Assembly (NCBI RefSeq): GCF_003367705.1
Contig: NZ_CP031425.1
Span: 1,922,001 to 1,986,000 of the forward strand
Source of the DNA: Microbacterium foliorum
GTDB taxonomy: Bacteria > Actinomycetota > Actinomycetes > Actinomycetales > Microbacteriaceae
Reading direction: 5' to 3'
Length of the DNA stretch: 64,000 nucleotides
Shown: piece after piece, positions 56,744-64,000 of the stretch
Position numbering within the stretch: position 1 is the stretch's first letter
Layout: each line of letters opens with the position of its first letter
Notes under the pieces: model-generated
Seen by the model: only the letters and a program-made list of their open reading frames with translations
Databases searched by the model: none
What the model was told of the DNA's origin: nothing
Program-made: the position numbers and the translations under genes

Positions 56744-57030
56744 TGGACACTGCTCACCCCGGCCATCGCACGAGGGTCGACGGCAATGCCGCCGGCGGGG
56801 TCCTGCTCGAGGTCTTCGGCAGAGAGATGACGGCTGCTCGAGCTGCCTGCGCGCACTGCGATCGGGAGGCCGAGCTCGGCGACGCGGTCGCGGAGCTCGA
56901 TCCGGCCGGAGTCATCCTGCTCTGCCGCGGATGCGGGCGCACGCTGCTGACCTGCCTGCGGGTCGACGGGCGGCACGTTCTCGAGGTCGGTGCTCTCGCC
57001 CGCCTGGAGTGGGCGTCCGCCGACGACTAG
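56743..57030 (+). CDS. DUF6510 family zinc-ribbon-like protein
   Basis: A 95-residue protein with CAHCDREAELGDAV and ILLCRGCGRTLLTCLR, the two CxxC pairs of a probable zinc or iron site, and a C-terminal DGRHVLEVGALARLEW. It matches the DUF6510 family that accompanies the sulfite-oxidase-like/FNR pair in actinobacteria. It may be an assembly or electron-transfer partner. Its start overlaps the reductase stop (TGATG). Confidence 0.88.
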   Translation: MDTAHPGHRTRVDGNAAGGVLLEVFGREMTAARAACAHCDREAELGDAVAELDPAGVILLCRGCGRTLLTCLRVDGRHVLEVGALARLEWASADD

Positions 57031-57300
57031 TTCGATCTCGACACCGGACTCAGACCAGGCCTGAGTGGCACTCGACGTCGAAGGCCTCGGGCACCTCATC
57101 CGAGTCGAACGCCGTCGTCGCGGCCGGGGTGACCGCCTGCGCACGAGCACGGATCCCGGCGGCGGCGTCGTCGTCGCCGTCGATCTGCGGAGAGAGGTCC
57201 GCCGGCGAGCATTCGCGCGCGCCTGCAAGGGGCTTGCGGCGCTATGCCGACGGCGGTAGGTGTGAATCGAGGGGAGGATATTCAGGAGGGAAGTCTGACC

Positions 57301-57630
57301 ATGGCGAAGTTCGTCTACGAGGCGAATCAGAAGGTCGAGATCGATGACCGCGCACTGCATCATCTGCAGGTCGTGATGACGACGAAGCTGCGACGCGGCG
57401 AGCCGTTCCTCTTCACCTGGAGGGAGGATGCCAGCGTCGGCGGAGGTCGCAGCTCCGTCTGGATCCATCCGGGGTGCAACCTCGTCTTCAAGTACGCCGG
57501 CGGCAAGGTGCCCGAGCTCAACCGTCACTGGATCGAGGCTCTCGCGTTCACCGCGAACGCACCGTCGGGCCTGTATCTGGTTCGCGAACCCGAGACCGCG
57601 GCCCCGGAGCGGGCCGCCGAGCACAGCTGA
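57301..57630 (+). CDS. DUF7882 family protein (first copy)
   Basis: A 109-residue protein: MAKFVYEANQKVEIDDRALH, LQVVMTTKLRRGEPFLFTWR, SSVWIHPGCNLVFKYAGG and LNRHWIEALAFTANAPSGLY. These blocks define a small actinobacterial family, often misnamed ATP-dependent DNA ligase because of remote hits. The strong AGGAGGGA at 57283-57290 precedes the ATG. The role is unknown. A second copy lies at 58383-58727 on the other strand, with the GAF-ANTAR gene between them. Confidence 0.85.
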   Translation: MAKFVYEANQKVEIDDRALHHLQVVMTTKLRRGEPFLFTWREDASVGGGRSSVWIHPGCNLVFKYAGGKVPELNRHWIEALAFTANAPSGLYLVREPETAAPERAAEHS

Positions 57631-57644
57631 GGATCGGAGACCGG

Positions 57645-58373
57645 ATGCCGCTCGAGGCGAGACGCGACTCGCACCCGACGAACGATCTGACAGCCGTTCT
57701 CCGCAGATTGGCCGATGCGCTCGACCCGGACTACGACGTCGTCGACACCATGGACCTGCTGGTCGACACTGCGACGCGCTTCACTCCCGCGGTCGACGCA
57801 GGGATCGTTCTCGCTGACGGTGAAGGACGACTTCATGTGCTGGGTTCGACCAGTGAGCGTGCGAGCGACGTGGAGGAGGCGGAGCTCGGCATCGAGCAGG
57901 GACCCTGCCTCGACAGCTTCCGCTCCGGACACGTCGTGGAGACGGTCGATCTGCGGGCGAGCGCCGACCGCTGGCCGGAGTTCGCACCCCTCGCGGCACG
58001 ACGCGGCCTCCGCGCCGGCTACGCCGTGCCCCTCGCCCTGCGCGGTCAGCGCCTCGGTGCGCTGAACCTCTTCTTCGACAGGGTCGGCGTGCTCACCGAC
58101 CAGGATGCGGCCGTGGCCCAGGCGCTCAGCGAGTTCGCGACCATCGGCCTGGTGCAGCATCGCACTCTTCGCGAGCAGACCGACCTCGCGGCACAGCTTC
58201 AGCACGCGCTCGACAGCAGGATAGTGATCGAACAGGCGAAGGGCGCGCTCTCGTATCAACGCGGTGTCTCCATCGACGAGGCCTTCACGGTCCTCAGAAG
58301 ACACGCACGCTCGGCCGGCGCACGCCTGCACGATGTCGCGCAGCAGATCGTCGACCGACGACTCACCCTGTGA
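57645..58373 (+). CDS. GAF-ANTAR transcription antiterminator
   Basis: A 242-residue regulator. The GAF domain at about 30-165 includes TRFTPAVDAGIVLADGEGRL and EQGPCLDSFRSGHVVETVDL, and LRAGYAVPLALRGQRLGALN. The ANTAR RNA-binding helices at about 178-238 include LQHALDSRIVIEQAKGALSY and SIDEAFTVLRRHARSAGARL. ANTAR proteins bind paired hairpins in nascent RNA and prevent termination. The signal sensed by this GAF domain is unknown. It follows the DUF7882 gene by 14 bases. Confidence 0.92.
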   Translation: MPLEARRDSHPTNDLTAVLRRLADALDPDYDVVDTMDLLVDTATRFTPAVDAGIVLADGEGRLHVLGSTSERASDVEEAELGIEQGPCLDSFRSGHVVETVDLRASADRWPEFAPLAARRGLRAGYAVPLALRGQRLGALNLFFDRVGVLTDQDAAVAQALSEFATIGLVQHRTLREQTDLAAQLQHALDSRIVIEQAKGALSYQRGVSIDEAFTVLRRHARSAGARLHDVAQQIVDRRLTL

Positions 58374-58382
58374 ACGGGGATC

Positions 58383-58727
58383 TCACGGTCCGGTGCCGGC
58401 CGCTGTCGGCTCGTCGCCCTCGGTCGGGTCGATGATCTCCTCAGTGAGACACACGCCTCCGGTGCTGCTGAGCGTCTGCGAGAGAGCCTCGATCCACCGA
58501 CGGTTCAGAGACGGCGATTGCGTCTCGTCGAACACGAAGCGCAGCGGAATGGACGGATGCAGCCAGATGGTCGACCGACCGGGCGCCTCTCCGTCTTTGT
58601 GGATCCACGACAGGGTGAAGCTCTCGTTGCGGCGCAGCCTCGTCGTGAGGACGATCTTGAGATGAGCCAACGCACGATCCTCGATCAGGATCGGCGGCTG
58701 AGCGGCTCCGGAGAAGAGTCTTCCCAT
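58383..58727 (-). CDS. DUF7882 family protein (second copy)
   Basis: A 114-residue paralogue of the gene at 57301: MGRLFSGAAQPPILIEDRAL, LKIVLTTRLRRNESFTLSWI, STIWLHPSIPLRFVFDET, LNRRWIEALSQTLSSTGGVC. The two proteins share the LRR.E.F...W and LNR.WIEAL pattern but differ elsewhere, so the duplication is not recent. A leaderless start is likely, since AT-rich CGATATATG directly precedes it. It has an extended acidic tail. Confidence 0.85.
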   Translation of the reverse strand: MGRLFSGAAQPPILIEDRALAHLKIVLTTRLRRNESFTLSWIHKDGEAPGRSTIWLHPSIPLRFVFDETQSPSLNRRWIEALSQTLSSTGGVCLTEEIIDPTEGDEPTAAGTGP

Positions 58728-58796
58728 ATATCGACGGTACGCGCCTCCGCGCCGGAACGGGAGGTGACTCTCGCGAGAGCGGAGCCGCTCGGAGAG

Positions 58797-59765
58797 CTAC
58801 GCGGGCATCGGTCCGTCGGCGAGAGTGCTGAGGAAGTCTGCGGAGGGCGCGAAGAAGGTGCTTCCGGTCGTCGCCGTGGAGAAGTCCAGGAGCCGATCGT
58901 AGGCGCCGGGCGGATCGCCGACGAACATGTTCTCGAGCATCTTCTCGATCACCCAGAGGTAGCGCGAGTATCCGATGAAGTAGGTGCCGAATGCCGACGA
59001 GCCCGGGCTTCCGAAGGGCATGTTGTCGCGCAGGATGTCGTGTTCGACGCCATCCACCACGATGGTCGCGAGAGTCTTGTGGGACTTCTGCCCGACGGCA
59101 GCATCGTCCAGCTCGACATTGTCGGCCTTCTTCCGGCCGATGATCGCCTCCTGCTGTTCGGTCGTCAGCTGCTGCCACTGACCGAGGTCGTGCAGATACT
59201 TCTGCACGACGACGTAGCTGCCCCCTACGTTGTCGCCGTCCTCTGCGCCCACCAGGGTCGATTCGGCGACGGCGTTCCCCACGGGGTTGGCCGTGCCGTC
59301 GACGAAGCCCAGCAGGTCGCGGACGTCGAAGTAACGGAAGCCCGAGGTCTCGTCGACCACGCTCACGGCCGGTCCGAGCACGTCGAGCAGCTGCCTCTCG
59401 AACTCGAAGACCAGATCCTGACGATTCGCTCGAATGTGGAAGAGCAGATCGCCGGGTGTGCCGGGTGCGGTGTGCGAGGCACCCACCACCGGCGCGAAGG
59501 GGTGCAGCTCGGCGGGCGCCCGACGCGCCGTGACTCGTGGCCATGCGGTGGATCCGATGCCGACCGCGCAGGACAGCATCGCATCGAGGTCGCGGAATCC
59601 CACGTTCTTCACGATGTCGTCGATGCCGCTGATCGCGTCGCGGACAGTCGCCGCGGCAGCTGCGCCGTCGGCGATCCGCAGCACGAGGAAGGTCGCGCAC
59701 GTCGTCAGGGGCGCGTCGACCTTCTGGGATTCGATCGGGACTCGACGAGACGGAGAGCTGCTCAC
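58797..59765 (-). CDS. Dye-decolorizing (DyP-type) heme peroxidase
   Basis: A 322-residue DyP peroxidase. RDLLGFVDGTANPVGNAV at about 149-166 has the GxxDG motif with the catalytic Asp at about 156, VGQKSHKTLATIVVDG carries the proximal heme His, and ILRDNMPFG the distal Arg. YFIGYSRYLWVIEKMLENMF ends the heme pocket. No Tat signal is seen, so it is cytoplasmic or loaded into an encapsulin; no encapsulin gene or targeting peptide is evident here. GTG 59765 is the most likely start; longer starts overlap the divergent gene region. Confidence 0.92.
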   Translation of the reverse strand: MSSSPSRRVPIESQKVDAPLTTCATFLVLRIADGAAAAATVRDAISGIDDIVKNVGFRDLDAMLSCAVGIGSTAWPRVTARRAPAELHPFAPVVGASHTAPGTPGDLLFHIRANRQDLVFEFERQLLDVLGPAVSVVDETSGFRYFDVRDLLGFVDGTANPVGNAVAESTLVGAEDGDNVGGSYVVVQKYLHDLGQWQQLTTEQQEAIIGRKKADNVELDDAAVGQKSHKTLATIVVDGVEHDILRDNMPFGSPGSSAFGTYFIGYSRYLWVIEKMLENMFVGDPPGAYDRLLDFSTATTGSTFFAPSADFLSTLADGPMPA

Positions 59766-59906
59766 ATCCTCGAACGTAGGGGATGCCGACGAGCACGGCT
59801 TCGACGCCTGTCGAACGACCGGGCGCACTCCGACGGGCACCCTTGAGTACGGGCCGGAATCCCGACATCATGATCCCGCCGGTACACCGACGACAGGAGA
59901 TCCAGC

Positions 59907-60266
59907 ATGAGCGACGTCAGCGACTTCATCCGGGAGGACGTGCCGCCGTCCGGCCCGGGCTGCCTGGACTGCGAGAAGATCGGCTCGTGGTGGCTGCATC
60001 TGCGCCGATGCGCCTTGTGCGGACACGTCGGGTGCTGCGACGACTCGCTGCACAAGCACGCGACCGCGCACGCCCACGCGAGCGGGCATCGCGTGATGCA
60101 GAGTTTCGAGCCGGGCGAGGACTGGTTCTGGGATTTCGACACCGAGACCGCATTCGAAGGCCCCCTCCTCGCTCCTCCCCGCAGCCACCCGACATCGCAG
60201 ACGACACCCGGTCCGGCAGATCGGGTGCCTGCGGACTGGCAGGAGCAGCTCGCCCGGAACGCATGA
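59907..60266 (+). CDS. UBP-type zinc-finger protein
   Basis: A 119-residue protein with GCLDCEKIGSWWLHLRRCAL and CGHVGCCDDSLHKHATAHAH, together the Cys/His set of a UBP-type zinc finger, then HRVMQSFEPGEDWFWDFDTE. In eukaryotes this domain binds the ubiquitin C-terminus; in actinobacteria it occurs as a small protein next to a thioredoxin-reductase-like gene, as here. The two overlap by four bases (ATGA), so they probably act together. The C-terminal 30 residues are Pro/Ser-rich. Confidence 0.9.
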   Translation: MSDVSDFIREDVPPSGPGCLDCEKIGSWWLHLRRCALCGHVGCCDDSLHKHATAHAHASGHRVMQSFEPGEDWFWDFDTETAFEGPLLAPPRSHPTSQTTPGPADRVPADWQEQLARNA

Positions 60267-61513
60267 CCGAGAACTCTGATCTCGTGCCGCCGCTGCGTCT
60301 GATCGCCGACGGTGATGGCCGACAGGACTTCGCACTGCGCGACTACCTCACCCGCAGCGAGGTGCCCTTCCTCTCGATCATGGTTCCCGCAGGAGCGACC
60401 TCCGCAGCGGGCATCGACCTGAACGGCAGACGTCTGCCCGTCATCGTCCTCGCAGACGGCTCGATCCTCGAGGATCCGACGCCCGAGGCGGTGGCGTCGG
60501 CGCTGGGGTGGGTGAAGCCTCCGACGAAGTCGACGTACGACCTGATCATCTACGGCGCGGGGCCTGCGGGACTCTCGGCAGCCGTGTACGCCGCATCCGA
60601 GGGTCTCGCTGTGGCCGTGATCGAACGCGACGCGGTCGGCGGACAGGCCGGGTTCAGCAGCCTCATCGAGAACTATCTCGGCTTTCCCGGAGGCATCTCG
60701 GGGGCGGAGCTCGCCGACCGCGCTCGTCGGCAGGCCCTCGCCTTCGGCGCCGATCTCATCGTCATGAGGTACGGGATCGCCCGCACGTTCCGCGACCATG
60801 ACGTGCGGGCACTGCTCGCGGACGGCTCGGAGATCCGTGCCCGCGCGGCGCTGACCGCGACGGGCGTGCAGTGGCGCAGGCTCGGCCTCGAGGGCGAGCA
60901 GCGCTTCGAGGGCACGGGCATCTACTACGGCGCGGGCACCAGCGAAGCAGCAGCGTGCATAGGCCAGCACGTCTACGTGGTCGGCGGCGCCAACTCGGCA
61001 GGCCAGGCCGCGATGAACCTCGCCGCTCATGCCGCGCACGTCACGGTCGTGGTCCGCGGCCCGTCGCTCTCGACGACGATGTCGGCATACCTGCTCAACC
61101 GACTCGCCGCGCAGCCGAACGTCACGATCCTCGTCCACACCCGAGTCGTCGCCGTCGACGGCGACGACCACCTGCGCACGATCGTCCTCGATCAGGACGG
61201 CGCGATCACGCACCTCCCCGCGACCCACCTCTTCGTCTGCATCGGCGGCGCCCCCAATACGGACTGGGCCGTGACCACCGATGTGATTCTCGACAGTCGT
61301 TCATACGTGCTGACCGGCGTCGACCTCGGGCCCGACGACCTGCGACGTTGGCCGCTGGCACGCCCTCCGTACCATCTCGAGACGTCGGCGCCGGGGATCT
61401 TCGCCGCCGGCGACGTCCGTGCGAACTCCGTCAAGCGGGTCGCATCAGCCGTGGGCGAAGGAGCCATGGCCGTCACTCTCATCCATCGATACCTCGCCGA
61501 CGACGGAGGCTGA
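60263..61513 (+). CDS. Thioredoxin-reductase-like FAD oxidoreductase lacking the CxxC
   Basis: A 416-residue protein. The first 80 residues resemble a degenerate glutaredoxin/thioredoxin-like domain without a CxxC motif (LRDYLTRSEVPFLSIMVPAG). From about 90 follows the reductase: LIIYGAGPAGLSAAVYAASE (FAD loop), GGQAGFSSLIENYLGFPGGI, HVYVVGGANSAGQAAMNLAA (NADPH loop) and APGIFAAGDVRANSVKRVAS (second FAD block). The redox CATC of true thioredoxin reductases is replaced by YGAGTSEAA, so electrons must go elsewhere. Coupled to the UBP zinc-finger gene. Confidence 0.92.
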   Translation: MTENSDLVPPLRLIADGDGRQDFALRDYLTRSEVPFLSIMVPAGATSAAGIDLNGRRLPVIVLADGSILEDPTPEAVASALGWVKPPTKSTYDLIIYGAGPAGLSAAVYAASEGLAVAVIERDAVGGQAGFSSLIENYLGFPGGISGAELADRARRQALAFGADLIVMRYGIARTFRDHDVRALLADGSEIRARAALTATGVQWRRLGLEGEQRFEGTGIYYGAGTSEAAACIGQHVYVVGGANSAGQAAMNLAAHAAHVTVVVRGPSLSTTMSAYLLNRLAAQPNVTILVHTRVVAVDGDDHLRTIVLDQDGAITHLPATHLFVCIGGAPNTDWAVTTDVILDSRSYVLTGVDLGPDDLRRWPLARPPYHLETSAPGIFAAGDVRANSVKRVASAVGEGAMAVTLIHRYLADDGG

Positions 61514-61525
61514 TCCCGCACCGGC

Positions 61526-62737
61526 TCAGGGCAGGGGCGTGATCCCCTGTGCTCCGCGGGGGAACGTGGCGAGCACGGCGGGGTCGATGTTCAGGTGCGC
61601 GGAGACGAGCTGCGGCGGCACGTGCGCGAGCCAGTTCGCGAGCGAGATCTCCTCGTACCTGTCGGTGCGGAACACTTCGAGGAACTGCAGCACGTCGTCA
61701 CCGGTGTTCTCGATGTAGTGGCCGAGGTTCTTGCGCACGACGCCCACGTCGCCGGCGCGGAAGTCGGTCGTGTTCGCGTGCGGGCCGGTGTTGAACACGG
61801 TCATCCGGGCGGAGCCGCGCAGGTAGTACTGCCATTCGTCGGCGTTCGGGTGCCAGTGCAGCTCCCGCATCGACCCCGGCTGCACCGTCACGAGTGCGGC
61901 GGCGACCGTGCCCGAGTACGCGTAGTTCGTCGAGTCGGCGATCTGGATGCTGCCGCCGGAGTTCTCATACAGCGGCTTCGACCGCGACAACCGGAAGATG
62001 ACCGGCTCCATCCCCCATTCCACGCCCGCGGCGGCCTGGTCGACCTCGAGCGCGGGTGGCTCTTCGCCGGGGAAGATCCAGAGGTTGTGCAGCGGGATGT
62101 CTGAGAACACCTCCTGGGCGACGCCGAAGTTCTTCGCGAGCACCTCGGGCGGGGTGTGGGCGAACCAGTCGGTCAGCAGCAGCGTGTTCGACTCGGACTG
62201 GTCGCCGTCGTCGAACGCGAGCACGAACTCGGCCCCGTCGGGGCCGAGACCCTGCAGGGAGTGCGGGGTGCCGGCGGGGAAGAACCACAGGTCGCCCTCC
62301 TCCACATCCTCCACCGCGGGAAGACCCGACCGGCTGAGCGTGGTGACCCTCGCCTTGCCGCGGGTCATCACGGCCCATTCGGCGGTCTGGTGCCAGTGCA
62401 GTTCGCGGATGCCGCCGGGCTCGAGGTACATGTTCACTCCGGCGATCTCGTCGGAGATGTGGAAGTCCTGCTTGGTGAGCTCCCGCGCCCATCCGCCGCG
62501 CTGCACCCGGCGGGGTGAGATGTTGAATGACGACCAGAAGAACGGCTGCGTGCTGATGTCCGTCGCCGGTGCGTGCATCTGATTCGGGAACTGCGACTCG
62601 ATGACCTCGTTCTGCGGGCCGGTCATCGTGTTGCTCTGCGGGCGGTCGGCGATGTTCACCTCCCCCTCCTGCGGAAGGTCGGGATCGCCGAGACTGGGCG
62701 ACTCCGAGCGCGAGGCGGACCGGTCATCGTGTTCCAT
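61526..62737 (-). CDS. Bicupin of the oxalate decarboxylase family
   Basis: A 403-residue bicupin. The first cupin has RELHWHQTAEWAVMTRGKAR at about 114-133, and the second has MRELHWHPNADEWQYYLRGS at about 291-310. These give the HxH...E...H manganese sites in each half. The N-terminal 70 residues have no signal peptide. Oxalate decarboxylase turns oxalate into formate and CO2; oxidase and other activities exist in this family, so the exact reaction is inferred. It lies just downstream of the partial MFS gene on the same strand. Confidence 0.9.
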   Translation of the reverse strand: MEHDDRSASRSESPSLGDPDLPQEGEVNIADRPQSNTMTGPQNEVIESQFPNQMHAPATDISTQPFFWSSFNISPRRVQRGGWARELTKQDFHISDEIAGVNMYLEPGGIRELHWHQTAEWAVMTRGKARVTTLSRSGLPAVEDVEEGDLWFFPAGTPHSLQGLGPDGAEFVLAFDDGDQSESNTLLLTDWFAHTPPEVLAKNFGVAQEVFSDIPLHNLWIFPGEEPPALEVDQAAAGVEWGMEPVIFRLSRSKPLYENSGGSIQIADSTNYAYSGTVAAALVTVQPGSMRELHWHPNADEWQYYLRGSARMTVFNTGPHANTTDFRAGDVGVVRKNLGHYIENTGDDVLQFLEVFRTDRYEEISLANWLAHVPPQLVSAHLNIDPAVLATFPRGAQGITPLP

Positions 62738-62773
62738 GTGCGTTCTCTTCTCTCTTCGCAGGTTGCGTGCGGT

Positions 62774-64000
62774 CTACTCGTGAGCGGGGGTGGCGCGGCG
62801 GTGACGAGAAGGCCGCGGAAGCTCCAGCAGGTGCGTGATCTCGGGTGCGGTCTCGCTCATGGCTCGTGCCTTCGCGATCACGTCGGCGTCGAACTCCGTG
62901 GTGCGCCCCTCGTGCTGGCTCACGTGCTCCCGCCAGGAGCCGACCGTGTAGGCCTCGACGACCGCCCCGGTGTCGTCGACGTCTTCGTACACGTGCCATT
63001 CCCTCGCACCGGTGCGCAGACGCGTCTGCTCGACACCGTGTATGAGCGCGAGGAACTCCTGACGCTGCTCGGGGCGCACGCGATAGCGGATGAGGACCAG
63101 CACCGCCGCGTCGTCATCGTGTCCCGGGCGCGGACGGTCGTCGATCCCCGGCACCTCCACGATCCCGCGCCCCATCCCGGCCGTCGCCGGCAGCGGCCGC
63201 ACGAGCAGCGACAACCCGCCGAGCGCGCACAGCACGCCGGCTCCGACGACGACGAGACCCGGATCCGTGACCGCAGCGAGCATGCCCGCTCCCGCAGAGC
63301 CGACGGCCGTGCACCCGAAAAGCACCAGCTGATAGAACGAGAGGCCCCGGGTGCGCACCCATACGGGAAGGAAGGCCTGAATGGTCCCGTTGATGGTGGC
63401 GATCACCCCGATCCACGCGAGACCGGTCGCCACGAGCGCCGGGATGGTGATCCAGAGGGTGGGCGACACCACGAGGACGACGAGACCCGCGCCGAAGACC
63501 ACCGACGAGGCGAGGACGACACCGTTGACGGCACCGACCCGGCGCGCCCACGGCAGGACGAATGCGCCGATGATCGACCCCGCTCCGAGTGCGGCCAGCA
63601 GAAGCCCGTAGCCGCTCGCGGAGAACCCCAGGGAGTTCTTGGCGATCGTCGGCAGCAGCGCCCACAGCGCGTTCGCGGGGATCAGGAAGACGGCGAGGCG
63701 GAGCAGGATGGCGCGCACGATCCGCGAATGCCGCACGTAGCGGATGCCCGCGCGTGTCGCATCGCCGAAGGGCTCCGGCCGGATCGCCGGCGGCCGGTAC
63801 GTCTTCCAGAAGAACAGGACGCCCAGGAAGACGAGGAATGAGAGCGCGTTGAGCAGGAACACGGCCGCGACTCCGACCTGCGAGACCACGAGCCCGGCGA
63901 CCGCCGGTCCCACGGCTCGCGCGATGTTCACGCCGATCGATGAGAGGCTCGCCGCATCGATCAGGAGCTTCGCGGGAACGATGTCGGGCACCAGCGCCTG
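62774..64000 (-). CDS. MFS transporter (MFS_3 type), N-terminus beyond the window
   Basis: The frame is open to the right edge, and 408 residues are visible. It has seven to eight membrane segments, with FLLNALSFLVFLGVLFFWKT and GLAWIGVIATINGTIQAFLP, and a soluble C-terminal tail (VLVLIRYRVRPEQRQEFLAL, WHVYEDVDDTGAVVEAYTVG). Layout and many residues match the MFS exporter at 5301-6923, including the monooxygenase-like tail, so the two are paralogues. The gene next to it is the bicupin, 36 bases downstream, whereas the other copy is coupled to a VOC protein. Confidence 0.88.
   Translation of the reverse strand, partial: QALVPDIVPAKLLIDAASLSSIGVNIARAVGPAVAGLVVSQVGVAAVFLLNALSFLVFLGVLFFWKTYRPPAIRPEPFGDATRAGIRYVRHSRIVRAILLRLAVFLIPANALWALLPTIAKNSLGFSASGYGLLLAALGAGSIIGAFVLPWARRVGAVNGVVLASSVVFGAGLVVLVVSPTLWITIPALVATGLAWIGVIATINGTIQAFLPVWVRTRGLSFYQLVLFGCTAVGSAGAGMLAAVTDPGLVVVGAGVLCALGGLSLLVRPLPATAGMGRGIVEVPGIDDRPRPGHDDDAAVLVLIRYRVRPEQRQEFLALIHGVEQTRLRTGAREWHVYEDVDDTGAVVEAYTVGSWREHVSQHEGRTTEFDADVIAKARAMSETAPEITHLLELPRPSRHRRATPAHE

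Noticed and set aside
59762..61228. Minus-strand open frame opposite the zinc-finger and reductase genes
   Set aside because: The plus strand has two clear families with coupled starts; the minus frame has no domain.

Overview
The window is about 64 kb of high-GC DNA (codon third positions almost always G or C). Leaderless starts and GTG starts are common. The gene set (GlnE, two type I glutamine synthetases, polyphosphate glucokinase, DUF4191, DUF7882, DUF6510, a zinc-ribbon coiled-coil protein, class A RNase P RNA) points to an actinobacterium, most likely Microbacteriaceae and probably Microbacterium. That assignment comes from gene content, not from a database search. I saw no prophage, insertion sequence, CRISPR array, tRNA or rRNA gene.

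Left part (1-25.6 kb), mostly housekeeping. It holds a partial unknown gene, DUF4191, a RimK/zinc-protease divergent pair, RDD protein, glnA1 behind a GlnR-type box, a VOC + MFS operon, an AI-2E-type permease, a lipid kinase, glnE, a second glutamine synthetase, ppgK, a candidate 6C small RNA, rnpB, a PolA-like exonuclease/polymerase, a zinc-ribbon protein, YchJ, an aldo/keto reductase, a methyltransferase-like membrane protein, a TIGR01777 epimerase, a zinc-ribbon/nuclease-like protein, an orphan AAA ATPase, a WhiG/FliA-type sigma factor and an HU-like protein.

Centre (25.8-52.9 kb), one uninterrupted flagellar locus, all on the minus strand, with a second FliA-type sigma factor at its upstream end. 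In transcription order it contains fliA-like; fliC-fliD-fliS-(fliT-like); flgB-flgC-fliE-fliF-fliG; fliH-fliI-fliJ-(small orf)-fliK-flgD-flgE; flbD-motA-motB-fliM-fliN-fliO; fliP-fliQ-fliR-flhB-flhA-csrA; flgN-flgK-flgL-fliW. Each of the six groups after the sigma gene begins with the same promoter-like motif, GTTAC-N16/17-GCGATAGT, read on the minus strand. Four of the six leaders (fliC, flgB, fliH, fliP) can fold into short hairpins that show GGA in the loop, the classical CsrA recognition element. csrA and fliW are in the same locus. The sequence therefore suggests a CsrA-FliW circuit acting on several flagellar operons, not only on flagellin. No chemotaxis genes, flhF/flhG, flgM, flgF/flgG or flagellar muramidase domain is present in the window.

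Right part (53-64 kb), redox and stress functions. A manganese catalase has ACG where its start codon should be. It is followed by a short-repeat tract, a VanZ-RDD fusion, a sulfite-oxidase-like molybdoprotein + flavin reductase + DUF6510 operon, two DUF7882 proteins flanking a GAF-ANTAR antiterminator, a DyP peroxidase, a UBP zinc finger + thioredoxin-reductase-like pair, a bicupin of the oxalate decarboxylase type, and a partial MFS transporter that is a paralogue of the one near 6 kb.
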